Shown: in pieces, positions 1-7,184 of the stretch | Layout of the letters: each line of letters opens with the position of its first letter | How positions within the stretch are numbered: position 1 is the first letter of the stretch | From: JBDSSS01 sp038224055 | GTDB lineage: Bacteria > Actinomycetota > Actinomycetes > Actinomycetales > Dermatophilaceae | Length of the DNA: 12,885 nucleotides | Direction of reading: 5' to 3' | Assembly (NCBI GenBank): GCA_038224055.1 | Contig: JBBRGO010000070.1 | Coordinates: 1 to 12,885 of the forward strand | Position numbers and translations under genes: made by a program | Notes under the pieces: model-generated | Database searches by the model: none | What the model was told of the DNA's origin: nothing | The model's input: only the letters and a program-made list of their open reading frames with translations

Positions 1-2828
1 TCGGCGGCCTTGCGCGCCATCTGCTGCAGGGCCGGGTCGCCGGCGTCGGTGAGCTGACCGAGCAGGTCGATCACCTGCTTGCACCGGCGGACGAAGTCGC
101 CCGCGGCGAGGTCGGTGCCACGCAGGACCTCCTCCAGTCGCTGCCCGCTCGCCCACCGGTGCATCGACCACGCGAGGCCACCGTCCGGCATACCGGTCCG
201 GGGTAGGGCGAGCGCCCCCTCGGCGTCCTCGAGGTCGCTCCAGAGTCGCACCATCGCCTCGTAGGCCTCGCGCACGTCCTCGGTGGGCCAGCGCGGGGTG
301 AGCCCCTCCTCGCGGCGGGGCTCGTGGATGAGCGTCGAGACGATCGCGGCCAGCGACGGGGCGTCGAGGCGGCGCCACAGACCCGCCCGGAGGCACTCGG
401 CCGCGAGCAGGTCCTTCTCCGTGTAGAGCTGACGGAGCCGGTCGCCGTCCGGCGTCGCCGTCTCTCCCCCGTCCGCGAGGTAGCCCATCTCGACGAGCAG
501 GTCGCAGATCCGGTCGAAGGTCTTGGCGACGGAGTTGGTGCGGCCGTCGATCTTGCGCTGGAGGCCGTCGGTCTCGCGACGCAGCCGCCACCAGCGCTCC
601 GCCCACCGGGCGTGGGTCTCACGGTCGGGACAGCGGTGGCACGGATGGGCTCGCAGCTGACGCCGCAGGGCCTCCACGCGCTCGTTCGAGACGTCATCCG
701 GGTCGTCGTGAGCCTCCGGCGGCGGGTCGAACGGCATCGCCGCGCGGAGGCTGGCCGCGAGGTCCCGACGGGCCTTCGGGTGCTTGGCGTTGAACGCCTT
801 CGGCACGCGGAGGGTGCCCAGCGGCGTCACCGGTGTCGGCACGTCGTGCAGCGTGAGCCGACGCAGCTGGTGGTCCTCCGTGATGACCGAGGGCGAGGCG
901 GCCTCCCCCTTGCCGCCGCGGTTGGGCATGACGACGACGGCGAGCCCGGTATGCCGTCCGTGGGGGATCCGGACGATGTCGCCGATCTTGAGGCCCTCCA
1001 GGGAGATGGCCGCCTCGGCGCGCACCGACGCGGTGCGCGCCTTCGCGCCGTCCTTCTCGGTGCGCGCGAGCTCGTTGCGCAGCGCCGCGTACTCCCGGAA
1101 GTCACCGAGGTGACAGGCCATCGACTCCTCGTAGCCGGCCAGTGCTTCCTCGTTGCGCCGCACCGTGCGCACGAAGCCGACGACGGCCCGGTCCGCCTGA
1201 AACTGCGCGAAGGACGTCTCGAGGATCTCCCGCGCGGTGGAGCGGCCGAACTGGCGCACGAGGTTGACGGCCATGTTGTAGGTCGGCCGGAAGCTGGACC
1301 GGAGGGGGTAGGTGCGGGTCGAGGCCAGTCCGGCCACGGCGGCCGGGTCCAGGCCCCGGTTCCACAGGACCACCGCGTGGCCCTCGATGTCGATTCCGCG
1401 GCGGCCGGCGCGCCCGGTCAGCTGGGTGTACTCCGCCGGCGAGATGTCGACGTGGCTCTCGCCGTTGAACTTCACCAGCTTCTCCAGCACGACCGTCCGC
1501 GCCGGCATGTTGATGCCGAGCGCGAGGGTCTCCGTCGCGAAGATCGCCCGGATCCGCCCGGCGGTGAACAGCTCCTCGACGATCTCGCGGAAGGTCGGCA
1601 GCATGCCCGCGTGGTGGGCGGCGAAACCACGGGCGATGCCGTCGGCGAACTCCCAGTAGCCCAGGACCGACAGGTCCTCGTCGGCGAGGCCCTGGATCCG
1701 CTCCTCGACGAGGCGACGGTTGCGCTCCCCCTCGGACTCGGGGATGAGCCGCATCCCGCTCGCGAGCAGCTGGGCGACCGCCCCGTCACAGCCGGCGCGG
1801 CTGAAGATGAACGTGATGGCCGGCAGCAGCCCCTCCCGCTCGAGCCGCTGGATCACCTCGGCCCGGGTGGCCCCGCCGCCCGGTCGGCCGCCCCGGGTGA
1901 AGGCCGCCGCGCCGGACGCCGGAGTGCCGGTGTCGGCGCCCCCCGCGCGGGCGGGCGAGGAGGAGCCGCGCCGTCCGCGACCCGACCAGTCGTCGGAGCC
2001 GCGACCCCGCCCCTGCTGGCCCTGCCTGCCCGGTCGGCCGCGACCGTGCCCGCCCCGGCCGCTGCCGCCGCGCCCGTTGCTGGTCGACCAGTGCGTGTCC
2101 CAGGACCCGCGGCCCTCCTGACCGCGGATGGCGTGCACGAGGTCCGGGCTCACACTCACCTCGTTGCCGAGTCCCCCGGGGCCGCCGCTCTCCTCGACGA
2201 AGAGGTCGAAGAGGGTCTGCCCGACCATCATGTGCTGCCAGAGCGGGACCGGGCGGTGTTCGGAGACGATGACCTCCGTGTCACCACGGACCTCCCCCAG
2301 CCACGCGCCGAACTCCTCGGCGTTCGAGACGGTCGCGGAGAGGGAGACCACGCTGACGTCCTGGGCGAGGTGGATGATGACCTCCTCCCACACCGCGCCG
2401 CGGAACCGGTCGGCGAGGTAGTGCACCTCGTCCATGACGACCCAGCCGAGGCCCCGCAGGGTCGAGGAGCCGGAGTACATCATGTTGCGCAGTACCTCGG
2501 TGGTCATGACGACGATCGGTGCCTCACCGTTGATCGATGCGTCCCCGGTGAGCAGTCCGACGTTGCCGGCGCCGTGGCGCCGCACGAGGTCGGCGTACTT
2601 CTGGTTGGACAGGGCCTGGATCGGCGTCGTGTAGAAGGCCTTGCGTCCCGTCGCGAGCGCGAGATGGACGGCGAACTCCCCCACCACGGTCTTGCCGGCG
2701 CCCGTCGGGGCCGCGACGAGGACACCGCGTCCCTCCTCGACCGCTCGACAGGCCTCCACCTGGAAGTCGTCGAGCGGGAAGTCGAAGGTTGCCGCGAAGT
2801 CCGAGAGCTGCGGCCAGGTGGCGATCAT
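1..2828 (-). CDS. helY: HelY-type Ski2-like DEAD/DEAH-box RNA helicase (C-terminus cut by window edge)
   Basis: ATP-dependent RNA helicase of the Ski2/Mtr4-like superfamily 2 group, presumably acting in cytoplasmic RNA processing or decay. At least 942 codons are present without a stop; the family is usually about 900-950 residues, so little is missing. Visible motifs in order: Q23; Walker A APTGAGKT at 40-47; DEVH at 133-136; SAT at 164-166; an Arg/Gly-rich linker at about 240-322; the second RecA domain; motif VI QLTGRAGRRG at 469-478; a CHRC pair (C730, C733); and a C-terminal DSHCT-like helical region from about 780. The start is ATG at 2828, with GAGAGGA (2836-2842) 7 nt upstream, and it overlaps the kinase stop by 4 nt, implying coupled translation. 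The position after tatC matches mycobacterial helY. Identity is firm; the RNA substrate is unknown. Confidence 0.95.
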   Translation of the reverse strand, partial: MIATWPQLSDFAATFDFPLDDFQVEACRAVEEGRGVLVAAPTGAGKTVVGEFAVHLALATGRKAFYTTPIQALSNQKYADLVRRHGAGNVGLLTGDASINGEAPIVVMTTEVLRNMMYSGSSTLRGLGWVVMDEVHYLADRFRGAVWEEVIIHLAQDVSVVSLSATVSNAEEFGAWLGEVRGDTEVIVSEHRPVPLWQHMMVGQTLFDLFVEESGGPGGLGNEVSVSPDLVHAIRGQEGRGSWDTHWSTSNGRGGSGRGGHGRGRPGRQGQQGRGRGSDDWSGRGRRGSSSPARAGGADTGTPASGAAAFTRGGRPGGGATRAEVIQRLEREGLLPAITFIFSRAGCDGAVAQLLASGMRLIPESEGERNRRLVEERIQGLADEDLSVLGYWEFADGIARGFAAHHAGMLPTFREIVEELFTAGRIRAIFATETLALGINMPARTVVLEKLVKFNGESHVDISPAEYTQLTGRAGRRGIDIEGHAVVLWNRGLDPAAVAGLASTRTYPLRSSFRPTYNMAVNLVRQFGRSTAREILETSFAQFQADRAVVGFVRTVRRNEEALAGYEESMACHLGDFREYAALRNELARTEKDGAKARTASVRAEAAISLEGLKIGDIVRIPHGRHTGLAVVVMPNRGGKGEAASPSVITEDHQLRRLTLHDVPTPVTPLGTLRVPKAFNAKHPKARRDLAASLRAAMPFDPPPEAHDDPDDVSNERVEALRRQLRAHPCHRCPDRETHARWAERWWRLRRETDGLQRKIDGRTNSVAKTFDRICDLLVEMGYLADGGETATPDGDRLRQLYTEKDLLAAECLRAGLWRRLDAPSLAAIVSTLIHEPRREEGLTPRWPTEDVREAYEAMVRLWSDLEDAEGALALPRTGMPDGGLAWSMHRWASGQRLEEVLRGTDLAAGDFVRRCKQVIDLLGQLTDAGDPALQQMARKAA
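1863..2126 (-). other. Arg/Gly-rich (RGG-like) disordered linker inside HelY
   Basis: This part of the helY frame encodes roughly residues 235-322, between the first and second RecA domains. It holds a dense cluster of GRGG, GRGR and QGRGRG units at about 252-288, then an Ala/Gly/Ser stretch, then a second short cluster (TRGGRPGGG) at 311-319. The frame remains open on both sides and the flanking helicase motifs stay in frame, so it is an in-frame low-complexity insert and not a frameshift. RGG-like segments commonly bind RNA; that role here is inferred. Confidence 0.8.
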
Positions 2829-3736
2829 GCGTCCATCCTCTCCCGAGCGGGTGCGACGGTGCGCAGTGCCCCGGGGACGACCTCAAGGTCGAGCGGCAGC
2901 ACCGAGAACGGCTCCCCGTCGGCCTGGGCCGTGATCCCGGTCGCCTCGAGACGGACCCGCCGGGCGCGACGGATCTCAACCGCCGGGTGGTTCACGTGGG
3001 CCCCGCGGTAGACCGAGGGGAAGACGCGCAGGAAGGTGGCGATCGAGACCTCGTGCAGGACCAGCACGTCGAACAGTCCGTCGCCCACGTCCGCGTCGGG
3101 ACACACCCGCATCCCCCCACCGAACGACGAGGTGTTGGCGACGGCCACGAGCATGGCGCGGGTCTCGAGGCGGGCGCCGTCGAGCTCCACGGCATACGGG
3201 ATGGGGGTGAAGACGGGCAGCTCGCGCAGCACGGCGAGGGCGTAGCGCGCCTGACCGCGCGGCCATCGCATCCTCGCCGCGCGGGCGTTGACGACCGCGT
3301 CGAAGCCGGCGCCGAGCACCCCGCCGAACCACCGCCCCGCGTCGGGGCCCGAGCTCACCCGACCGGCATCGATGGTGCGGGTGCGGCCGGTCGACACGAG
3401 CGCGGCGGCGGCAGCGGCGTCGGCGAGGGGCAGGCCGAGGTTCCGGGCGAAGTCGTTGCCCGTGCCGGCCGCGACGACCGCGAGCCGGGTGCCGGTGCCC
3501 GAGCAGAGGTTGACCCCGAGGTGGGCCAGTCCGTCGCCACCCACGACGACGACGGTGTCGACCCCGTCCGCGACGGCACGGCTCCCTCGTGCGAAGGCGT
3601 CCGCGTAGTCGCGCCCCGAGGCGTCGACGACGTCGTGACCGTCAGCGACGAGTCGGTCGTATGCCGCTCGCCCCCGCGTCGCGCCCCGTCCCCCACCCGA
3701 GGTCGGGTTGACGATGAGAGCCACGCGGTGGGACAC
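2825..3736 (-). CDS. Diacylglycerol kinase-like lipid kinase (DAGK_cat family)
   Basis: 303-residue protein of the diacylglycerol/sphingosine kinase-like family (YegS/BmrU/DgkB type), predicted to phosphorylate a lipid alcohol such as diacylglycerol with ATP at the inner membrane face. Visible motifs: the N-terminal nucleotide-binding segment NPTSGGGRG at 10-18; GGDG at 66-69, where the usual following Thr is Leu; and AAGTGNDFARNLGLP at 89-103. The C-terminal half has the beta-rich fold pattern of the family, with ADGEP near the end. The start is GTG at 3736; no clear Shine-Dalgarno is seen, but the tatC stop lies only 9 nt upstream, so translation is probably coupled. The stop overlaps the helY start as ATGA. 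The family is clear; the exact lipid substrate is not. Confidence 0.88.
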   Translation of the reverse strand: MSHRVALIVNPTSGGGRGATRGRAAYDRLVADGHDVVDASGRDYADAFARGSRAVADGVDTVVVVGGDGLAHLGVNLCSGTGTRLAVVAAGTGNDFARNLGLPLADAAAAAALVSTGRTRTIDAGRVSSGPDAGRWFGGVLGAGFDAVVNARAARMRWPRGQARYALAVLRELPVFTPIPYAVELDGARLETRAMLVAVANTSSFGGGMRVCPDADVGDGLFDVLVLHEVSIATFLRVFPSVYRGAHVNHPAVEIRRARRVRLEATGITAQADGEPFSVLPLDLEVVPGALRTVAPARERMDA

Positions 3737-3745
3737 ACCCGAACG

Positions 3746-4549
3746 CTACAGCGGCGACGCTTCGTCGTCGGGGACGCTCATCCAGTCGGGCTCGTTGTCC
3801 TTCTTGCGCCGGTCGAAGAGGAAGGCGATGCCCACCGACGCGAAGTAGAGGGCGATCATCGGGGAGGCGAGGAAGAGCATCGTGTAGGCGTCGGGGGTCG
3901 GGGTCATGATCGCCGCGAAGACGAAGATGATCATCACCGCCGGTCGCCAGCCCTTGAGCATCACCTGGGCGGGGAGGACCCCGACGAGGTTGAGGGCGAT
4001 GAGGAAGACCGGCAGCAGGAACGCGACGCCGAAGGCGATGATGAACTTCAGCACGAAGTTGAGGTACTGCGACCCGTCCTGCAGGTTGTAGGCCCCGTCC
4101 GGGGTGAACCCGAGCAGGACCGTCACGGCCTTGGGCACCATGATGAACGCGAAGTAGCAGCCGGAGACGAAGAGCGGGACCGCGGCCACGGTGAACAGGC
4201 GCGCGACCATCTTCTCCTTCTTCGTCAGGCCGGGGACGATGAAGCCCCAGACCTGGAGCAGCCAGACCGGCGAGGAGATGATCAGGCCGACGAAGAGCGA
4301 CACGGTCAGCTGGAGGGCGAACGCGTCCGTCATCCCCGAGAAGTTGATGTTGACGACACCGTCCCGGCCCACGTTGAGCGCGGTGAGGGGCTTGGTCAGC
4401 TGCTCGATGACCCAGTCGTAGTAGATCCACCCGACGATGCCGGCAGCGACGATCGCGACCGCACTGATCGTGAGCCGGTTGCGCAGCTCACGCAGGTGAT
4501 CGCCGAGCGCCATCCGTCCGTCGGTGTCGCGCTTGCGCAGCAGTGCCAT
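3746..4549 (-). CDS. tatC: Twin-arginine translocase subunit TatC
   Basis: 267-residue integral membrane protein, the multi-spanning Tat component that recognises twin-arginine signal peptides of folded export substrates. Six hydrophobic segments are visible, at about 27-46, 79-103, 118-138, 165-190, 203-217 and 222-245. Hallmarks are HLRELRNRL at 18-26 with Glu21, the PGLTKKEK loop with Glu112, and MTPTPD at 215-220. The open frame continues upstream to 4975, but that part overlaps tatA in another frame. The ATG at 4549 gives the usual N-terminal length; no good Shine-Dalgarno precedes it. An internal ATG (codon 13) would also keep the signal-binding region. It lies 38 nt after tatA and 9 nt before the lipid kinase, as part of one operon. 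Confidence 0.96.
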   Translation of the reverse strand: MALLRKRDTDGRMALGDHLRELRNRLTISAVAIVAAGIVGWIYYDWVIEQLTKPLTALNVGRDGVVNINFSGMTDAFALQLTVSLFVGLIISSPVWLLQVWGFIVPGLTKKEKMVARLFTVAAVPLFVSGCYFAFIMVPKAVTVLLGFTPDGAYNLQDGSQYLNFVLKFIIAFGVAFLLPVFLIALNLVGVLPAQVMLKGWRPAVMIIFVFAAIMTPTPDAYTMLFLASPMIALYFASVGIAFLFDRRKKDNEPDWMSVPDDEASPL

Positions 4550-4587
4550 TAAGGTGGGTCGTCTGTCAGTCGAGGGAGCGGGGCCGG

Positions 4588-4899
4588 TCAGAGCGTCGAG
4601 TCGCCACGCATGCGGTTGGCCTCGGCGCGGGCCGCGGCCGCCTTGGACTCGGCCTCGGCCGCACGGGCCTCGGCGGCGAGGCGCTCGTTGTCGGTGCTCA
4701 CGACGTCGCCGCGGACGGTGGACCCACCGGCCTCCGTGCTGGGCTCCTTGCCGTCCTTCTTCATCTCGTCCACCTCGGACTTGAAGACGCGGGCTGAGCG
4801 ACCGAGGCTGCGGGCCATGTCGGGGAGCTTCTTCCAGCCGAAGAGGGCGATGACGACGATCGCGATGATGATCAGCTCGGGGGCACCCAGGTTGGGCAT
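4588..4899 (-). CDS. tatA: Twin-arginine translocase subunit TatA
   Basis: 103-residue pore-forming Tat component. The N-terminus is a single membrane helix (about residues 5-20, ELIIIAIVVIALFGWKKLP), with the conserved Phe-Gly hinge followed by an amphipathic helix (DMARSLGRSARVFKSEV) and a charged, Ala/Glu-rich cytoplasmic tail. The frame stays open to 4998. The start at ATG 4899 is fixed by a GAGGAG Shine-Dalgarno at 4908-4913, 8 nt upstream, and by the fact that TatA proteins begin right before the membrane helix. It is followed by tatC. No tatB-like gene lies in the window. TatA is favoured over TatB by the short length, the hinge and the adjacency to tatC. Confidence 0.95.
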   Translation of the reverse strand: MPNLGAPELIIIAIVVIALFGWKKLPDMARSLGRSARVFKSEVDEMKKDGKEPSTEAGGSTVRGDVVSTDNERLAAEARAAEAESKAAAARAEANRMRGDSTL

Positions 4900-4907
4900 G
4901 GTGTTCT

Positions 4908-4913
4908 CTCCTC
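4908..4913 (-). promoter_or_regulatory. tatA ribosome binding site
   Basis: The minus strand reads GAGGAG 8 nt before ATG 4899. It is the strongest Shine-Dalgarno match in the Tat segment and decides the tatA start over upstream in-frame codons. Confidence 0.8.
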
Positions 4914-4923
4914 GTCGAAAGCC

Positions 4924-4938
4924 GTCCGGTGGCCGGAC
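4924..4938 (-). promoter_or_regulatory. Perfect hairpin in the tatA leader
   Basis: GTCCGG (4924-4929) and CCGGAC (4933-4938) form a 6-bp perfect stem with a 3-nt loop. It lies in the presumed tatA 5' untranslated region, about 10 nt upstream of the Shine-Dalgarno on the minus strand. It may stabilise the mRNA 5' end or a processing product; no function is shown. Confidence 0.45.
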
Positions 4939-4970
4939 CTCGTCGTGCGGCAGGCACGCCGTACGACCAC

Positions 4971-4976
4971 AGCATA
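4971..4976 (-). promoter_or_regulatory. Candidate -10 element of a tatA promoter
   Basis: The minus strand reads TATGCT, a good match to the TAnnnT form of actinobacterial housekeeping -10 elements, in the 118-bp pafC-tatA gap. It would place transcription start near 4964 and give a leader of about 64 nt. No convincing -35 hexamer is visible. Confidence 0.4.
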
Positions 4977-4988
4977 CGTCCGCTCGTC

Positions 4989-5015
4989 GCCCTGCCACCC
5001 CTGACCCGCCAGGGC
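4989..5015 (-). terminator. Possible terminator after pafC
   Basis: Just past the pafC stop, GCCCTG (4989-4994) pairs with CAGGGC (5010-5015). An alternative shorter stem, CCCTG (4999-5003) with CAGGG (5010-5014), shares the same right arm. No U-tract follows, so it is only a candidate for attenuation between pafC and tatA. Confidence 0.3.
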
Positions 5016-5017
5016 GG

Positions 5018-6058
5018 TCACGCTTCGTGACCTGCGTAGGCGCCGAGGGCGGCGCGGGCCTCCTCCGTCACCGCGGCAGCGAGCCAGCCCGGCTCCACGA
5101 CGCGCGCCTCTCCCCCGAGCCGCAGCATGAGACGGCGCACGAGGGCGGGGTCGGCGACCTTGAGGGTGACCCGGACCGCGCCGTCGGCGGCGCGCTCGAC
5201 ACCCTCGCTGGGGTAGTAGTCGGCGATCCACGCCGCGCCGCTCGACGCCTCGATGACGACCGTGAGGTCGGTGGCGCTCGCGACGAAGACGTCGTCGAGG
5301 TCACGGTGACGCGCGTGGTCCGGCGGGGTGCCGTCGGCGTCGAGGACCGACACGGCCTCGACCCGGTCCAGTCGGAAGAGGCGCACGTCCTCGGCCCGGT
5401 GGCACCAGCCCTCGACGTACCACTGGCCGTCGAGGTTGAGGATGCGCATGATGTCGACGTCGCGCTCGGTGCTCTCGTCGCGGGTCGCGACGTAGTAGGT
5501 CAGGTGCACCCGGCGGCCGGCGGTGAACGCGGCCTTGAGCGGCTCCATCGCCTCGTGCTGGCTGCCGTCGTCGAGGTCGAGGGCGATCCGGCGGGCGGGG
5601 TCCTGGCTCGCGTCCGCGGCCGGCGCCGTCGCCGCGGTGGCCACCCGGATCTTGGCCAGGGTGCGCTCGACGATCTCCGGGTTGAGCAGGCTGGCGCCGA
5701 GGGCCTGCAGACCTGCGGTCAGGGTCACCGCCTCGTCGCGGGTCAGGCGCATGGGGCTCGCGATGTCCTCGGCGTTGTCGAGGTAGATGTGGCCGGTGTC
5801 CCACTGCGCGTCGATGAGCTCGGCGTGACCGTAGCCGGGAGTGCCGCAGACGAAGAGCAGCTCGAGATCCTCGACGATCTGCGCCTCGCTCACGTCGAAC
5901 TCCGCTGCGGCCTCCCCGATCGGCACCCCGCGGTGCTGGAGCAGCCACGGGACCATGTCGAGCAGCCGGCCGAGGCGCTGGGTCGCCGTCTCCACCGGGG
6001 CCTTCGCGGACCGGGTCGCCCGGGTGGGTCTCACCGTCCGGTCACGCTCGGCGCTCAT
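5018..6058 (-). CDS. pafC: PafC, WYL-domain transcriptional regulator (PafBC subunit)
   Basis: 346-residue WYL-family regulator. In mycobacteria PafB and PafC together activate the LexA-independent DNA-damage response; the name reflects linkage to pafA, not a proteolytic role. Visible layout: a basic N-terminal tail (1-25), a winged-helix-like region (about 26-75, RLLDMVPWLL to EDLELLFVCG), a WYL domain with WYVEGWCH at 213-220 preceded by MRILNLDGQ, and a C-terminal WCX-like domain to 346. The start is ATG 6058, overlapping the pafB stop by 4 nt, with GAGGGGG (6066-6072) 7 nt upstream. The longer open frame to 7186 is the antisense-free shadow of pafB in another frame. The pairing with pafB is the main support for the subunit name. 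Confidence 0.92.
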   Translation of the reverse strand: MSAERDRTVRPTRATRSAKAPVETATQRLGRLLDMVPWLLQHRGVPIGEAAAEFDVSEAQIVEDLELLFVCGTPGYGHAELIDAQWDTGHIYLDNAEDIASPMRLTRDEAVTLTAGLQALGASLLNPEIVERTLAKIRVATAATAPAADASQDPARRIALDLDDGSQHEAMEPLKAAFTAGRRVHLTYYVATRDESTERDVDIMRILNLDGQWYVEGWCHRAEDVRLFRLDRVEAVSVLDADGTPPDHARHRDLDDVFVASATDLTVVIEASSGAAWIADYYPSEGVERAADGAVRVTLKVADPALVRRLMLRLGGEARVVEPGWLAAAVTEEARAALGAYAGHEA

Positions 6059-7083
6059 GCCGTCACCCCCTCGGTGTTGCCCTCGGTGTTGCCCTCGGTG
6101 TTGCCCTCGGTGGTGTCGTTGGCCCGCGCCGCGGCCGTCAGGGCGGCGCGGACTCCCGCCACGAGGTCGGCGGGTGCCACCGCGACGGCGTGGGTGCCGA
6201 GGGCGACGACGTCCCGCTCGGTCGTGCCGCGACGGTAGGGCACCTCCACCTCCGCCCAGCGGTTGTCGAGCTCGCGCACGGCCGAGGTGTGCGCCCGGAG
6301 GGTGTGACCCCGCCCGTGCCGCAGCCGGATCACGGCCGTGCCGGACGGCTCGCCCTCCTGGGCCCGCAGGGCGACCTCCGGGACGTGGTCGTCCGGCACC
6401 GCGTAGGTCGCCGCCCGCCCCTTCTTGCGCACGGCTCCCTCGAAACGGCTGAGCCGGAAGGCCCGCTCGTCCTGCCGATCGACGTCCCAGCCGGTGAGGT
6501 ACCAGCGCCCGCGCCAGTTCTTCAGCGCCCAGGGCTGGACGTGGCGCCCGGCGAGCACGCCGTCGTTGCGGCGGTAGTCGAACGTGATGGGCTGCAGGGC
6601 GGTCACCGCCGCGTGCACCGCCGCGAAGGCGGGCTCCTTCGTGCGGATCCGCGGCTCCACACCGGCTGCCATCGACTCGTCGATCTCGACCCCGGAGAGG
6701 CGCAGCTTGCGCAGACCGGCGGACGCCGTGCCCGAGATGCTCGCGGTCGACCAGGCGCGTGCGGCCAGGGCCAGGGCGGCGACCTCCTCGGGCTCGAAGG
6801 AGATGGCAGGCAGAGCGGCCTCGCTCGAGTCGATGCGGTAGCCGACCTCGTCGTCGAAGAGCGGGTCGATGACGGTGGTGAGGATCGGGATCCCCATCTC
6901 GCGCAGCTCGTCCTTGTCGCGCTCGAACATCCGGTCGAAGGCCTCGACGGTGGGCGCGGACGCGTAGCTCGGCAGCGCCTCGCGGATCTTCTGCTTCGCC
7001 ACCGGTCGGCGCGCCGACTTCAGGGCCAGGATGAGGTTGAGCAGCCGCTCGGTCTTCTCGGCCGAGGGAGACGCAGGACTCAT
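6055..7083 (-). CDS. pafB: PafB, WYL-domain transcriptional regulator (PafBC subunit)
   Basis: 342-residue partner of PafC. Visible layout: an N-terminal winged helix (about 8-90, with ERLLNLILALKS and the FERDKDELREMGIPI recognition region), a WYL domain with WYLTGWDVD at 194-202 and the basic KNWRGR before it, and a C-terminal WCX-like part (about 230-325). The ATG at 7083 is supported by GAGGAAGG (7090-7097) 6 nt upstream. The last residues are an (EGNT)n repeat that has no counterpart in the core fold. It is the first gene of the minus-strand run and is divergent from the DUF3866 gene. Its expression is probably driven from the 101-bp shared spacer. Confidence 0.93.
   Translation of the reverse strand: MSPASPSAEKTERLLNLILALKSARRPVAKQKIREALPSYASAPTVEAFDRMFERDKDELREMGIPILTTVIDPLFDDEVGYRIDSSEAALPAISFEPEEVAALALAARAWSTASISGTASAGLRKLRLSGVEIDESMAAGVEPRIRTKEPAFAAVHAAVTALQPITFDYRRNDGVLAGRHVQPWALKNWRGRWYLTGWDVDRQDERAFRLSRFEGAVRKKGRAATYAVPDDHVPEVALRAQEGEPSGTAVIRLRHGRGHTLRAHTSAVRELDNRWAEVEVPYRRGTTERDVVALGTHAVAVAPADLVAGVRAALTAAARANDTTEGNTEGNTEGNTEGVTA
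6068..6112 (-). repeat. 12-bp tandem repeat at the 3' end of pafB
   Basis: The unit ccctcggtgttg (plus strand) occurs three times perfectly (6068-6103) plus a 9-bp partial copy. On the coding strand it gives Glu-Gly-Asn-Thr units. Because the period is 12, copy-number change keeps frame. The last, diverged unit supplies the GAGGGGG Shine-Dalgarno for pafC. Confidence 0.9.
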
Positions 7084-7122
7084 CGGTGACCTTCCTCGGT
7101 GCGACGGCGGGTGGGCAGTCCG

Positions 7123-7128
7123 ACGCTA
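7123..7128 (-). promoter_or_regulatory. Candidate -10 element for pafB
   Basis: The minus strand reads TAGCGT in the pafB/DUF3866 spacer, about 40 nt before the pafB ATG. It would give a leader of about 30 nt including the GAGGAAGG site. No clear -35 is seen. Confidence 0.3.
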
Positions 7129-7171
7129 CCCGAACGGGCCGTCGACGCGTGGATGACGTCCCGGGCCTCGA

Positions 7172-7177
7172 TAGGGT
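7172..7177 (+). promoter_or_regulatory. Candidate -10 element for a leaderless DUF3866 transcript
   Basis: TAGGGT ends 7 nt before ATG 7185, which has no Shine-Dalgarno. This spacing puts the transcription start at the initiation codon, as is common in actinobacteria. Confidence 0.45.
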
Positions 7178-7184
7178 CGGGCCC

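Noticed and set aside
324..3011. Very long plus-strand open frame (about 895 codons) opposite helY and the lipid kinase
   Set aside because: Composition is Arg/Val/Gly/His/Glu-rich as expected from the antisense of GC-rich codons; the minus strand carries complete helicase and kinase motifs.
4688..4696. TTGTCGGTG, a match to the first half of the RecA-NDp/PafBC promoter motif
   Set aside because: It lies inside the tatA coding region and lacks the TAnnnT element at the expected distance (GTCGCC is there instead), so it is not a PafBC promoter.
4610..6238. Long plus-strand open frame (about 540 codons) opposite tatA, the spacer and pafC
   Set aside because: Antisense shadow of GC-rich genes; it crosses a spacer with a promoter and hairpins and shows no family motifs.
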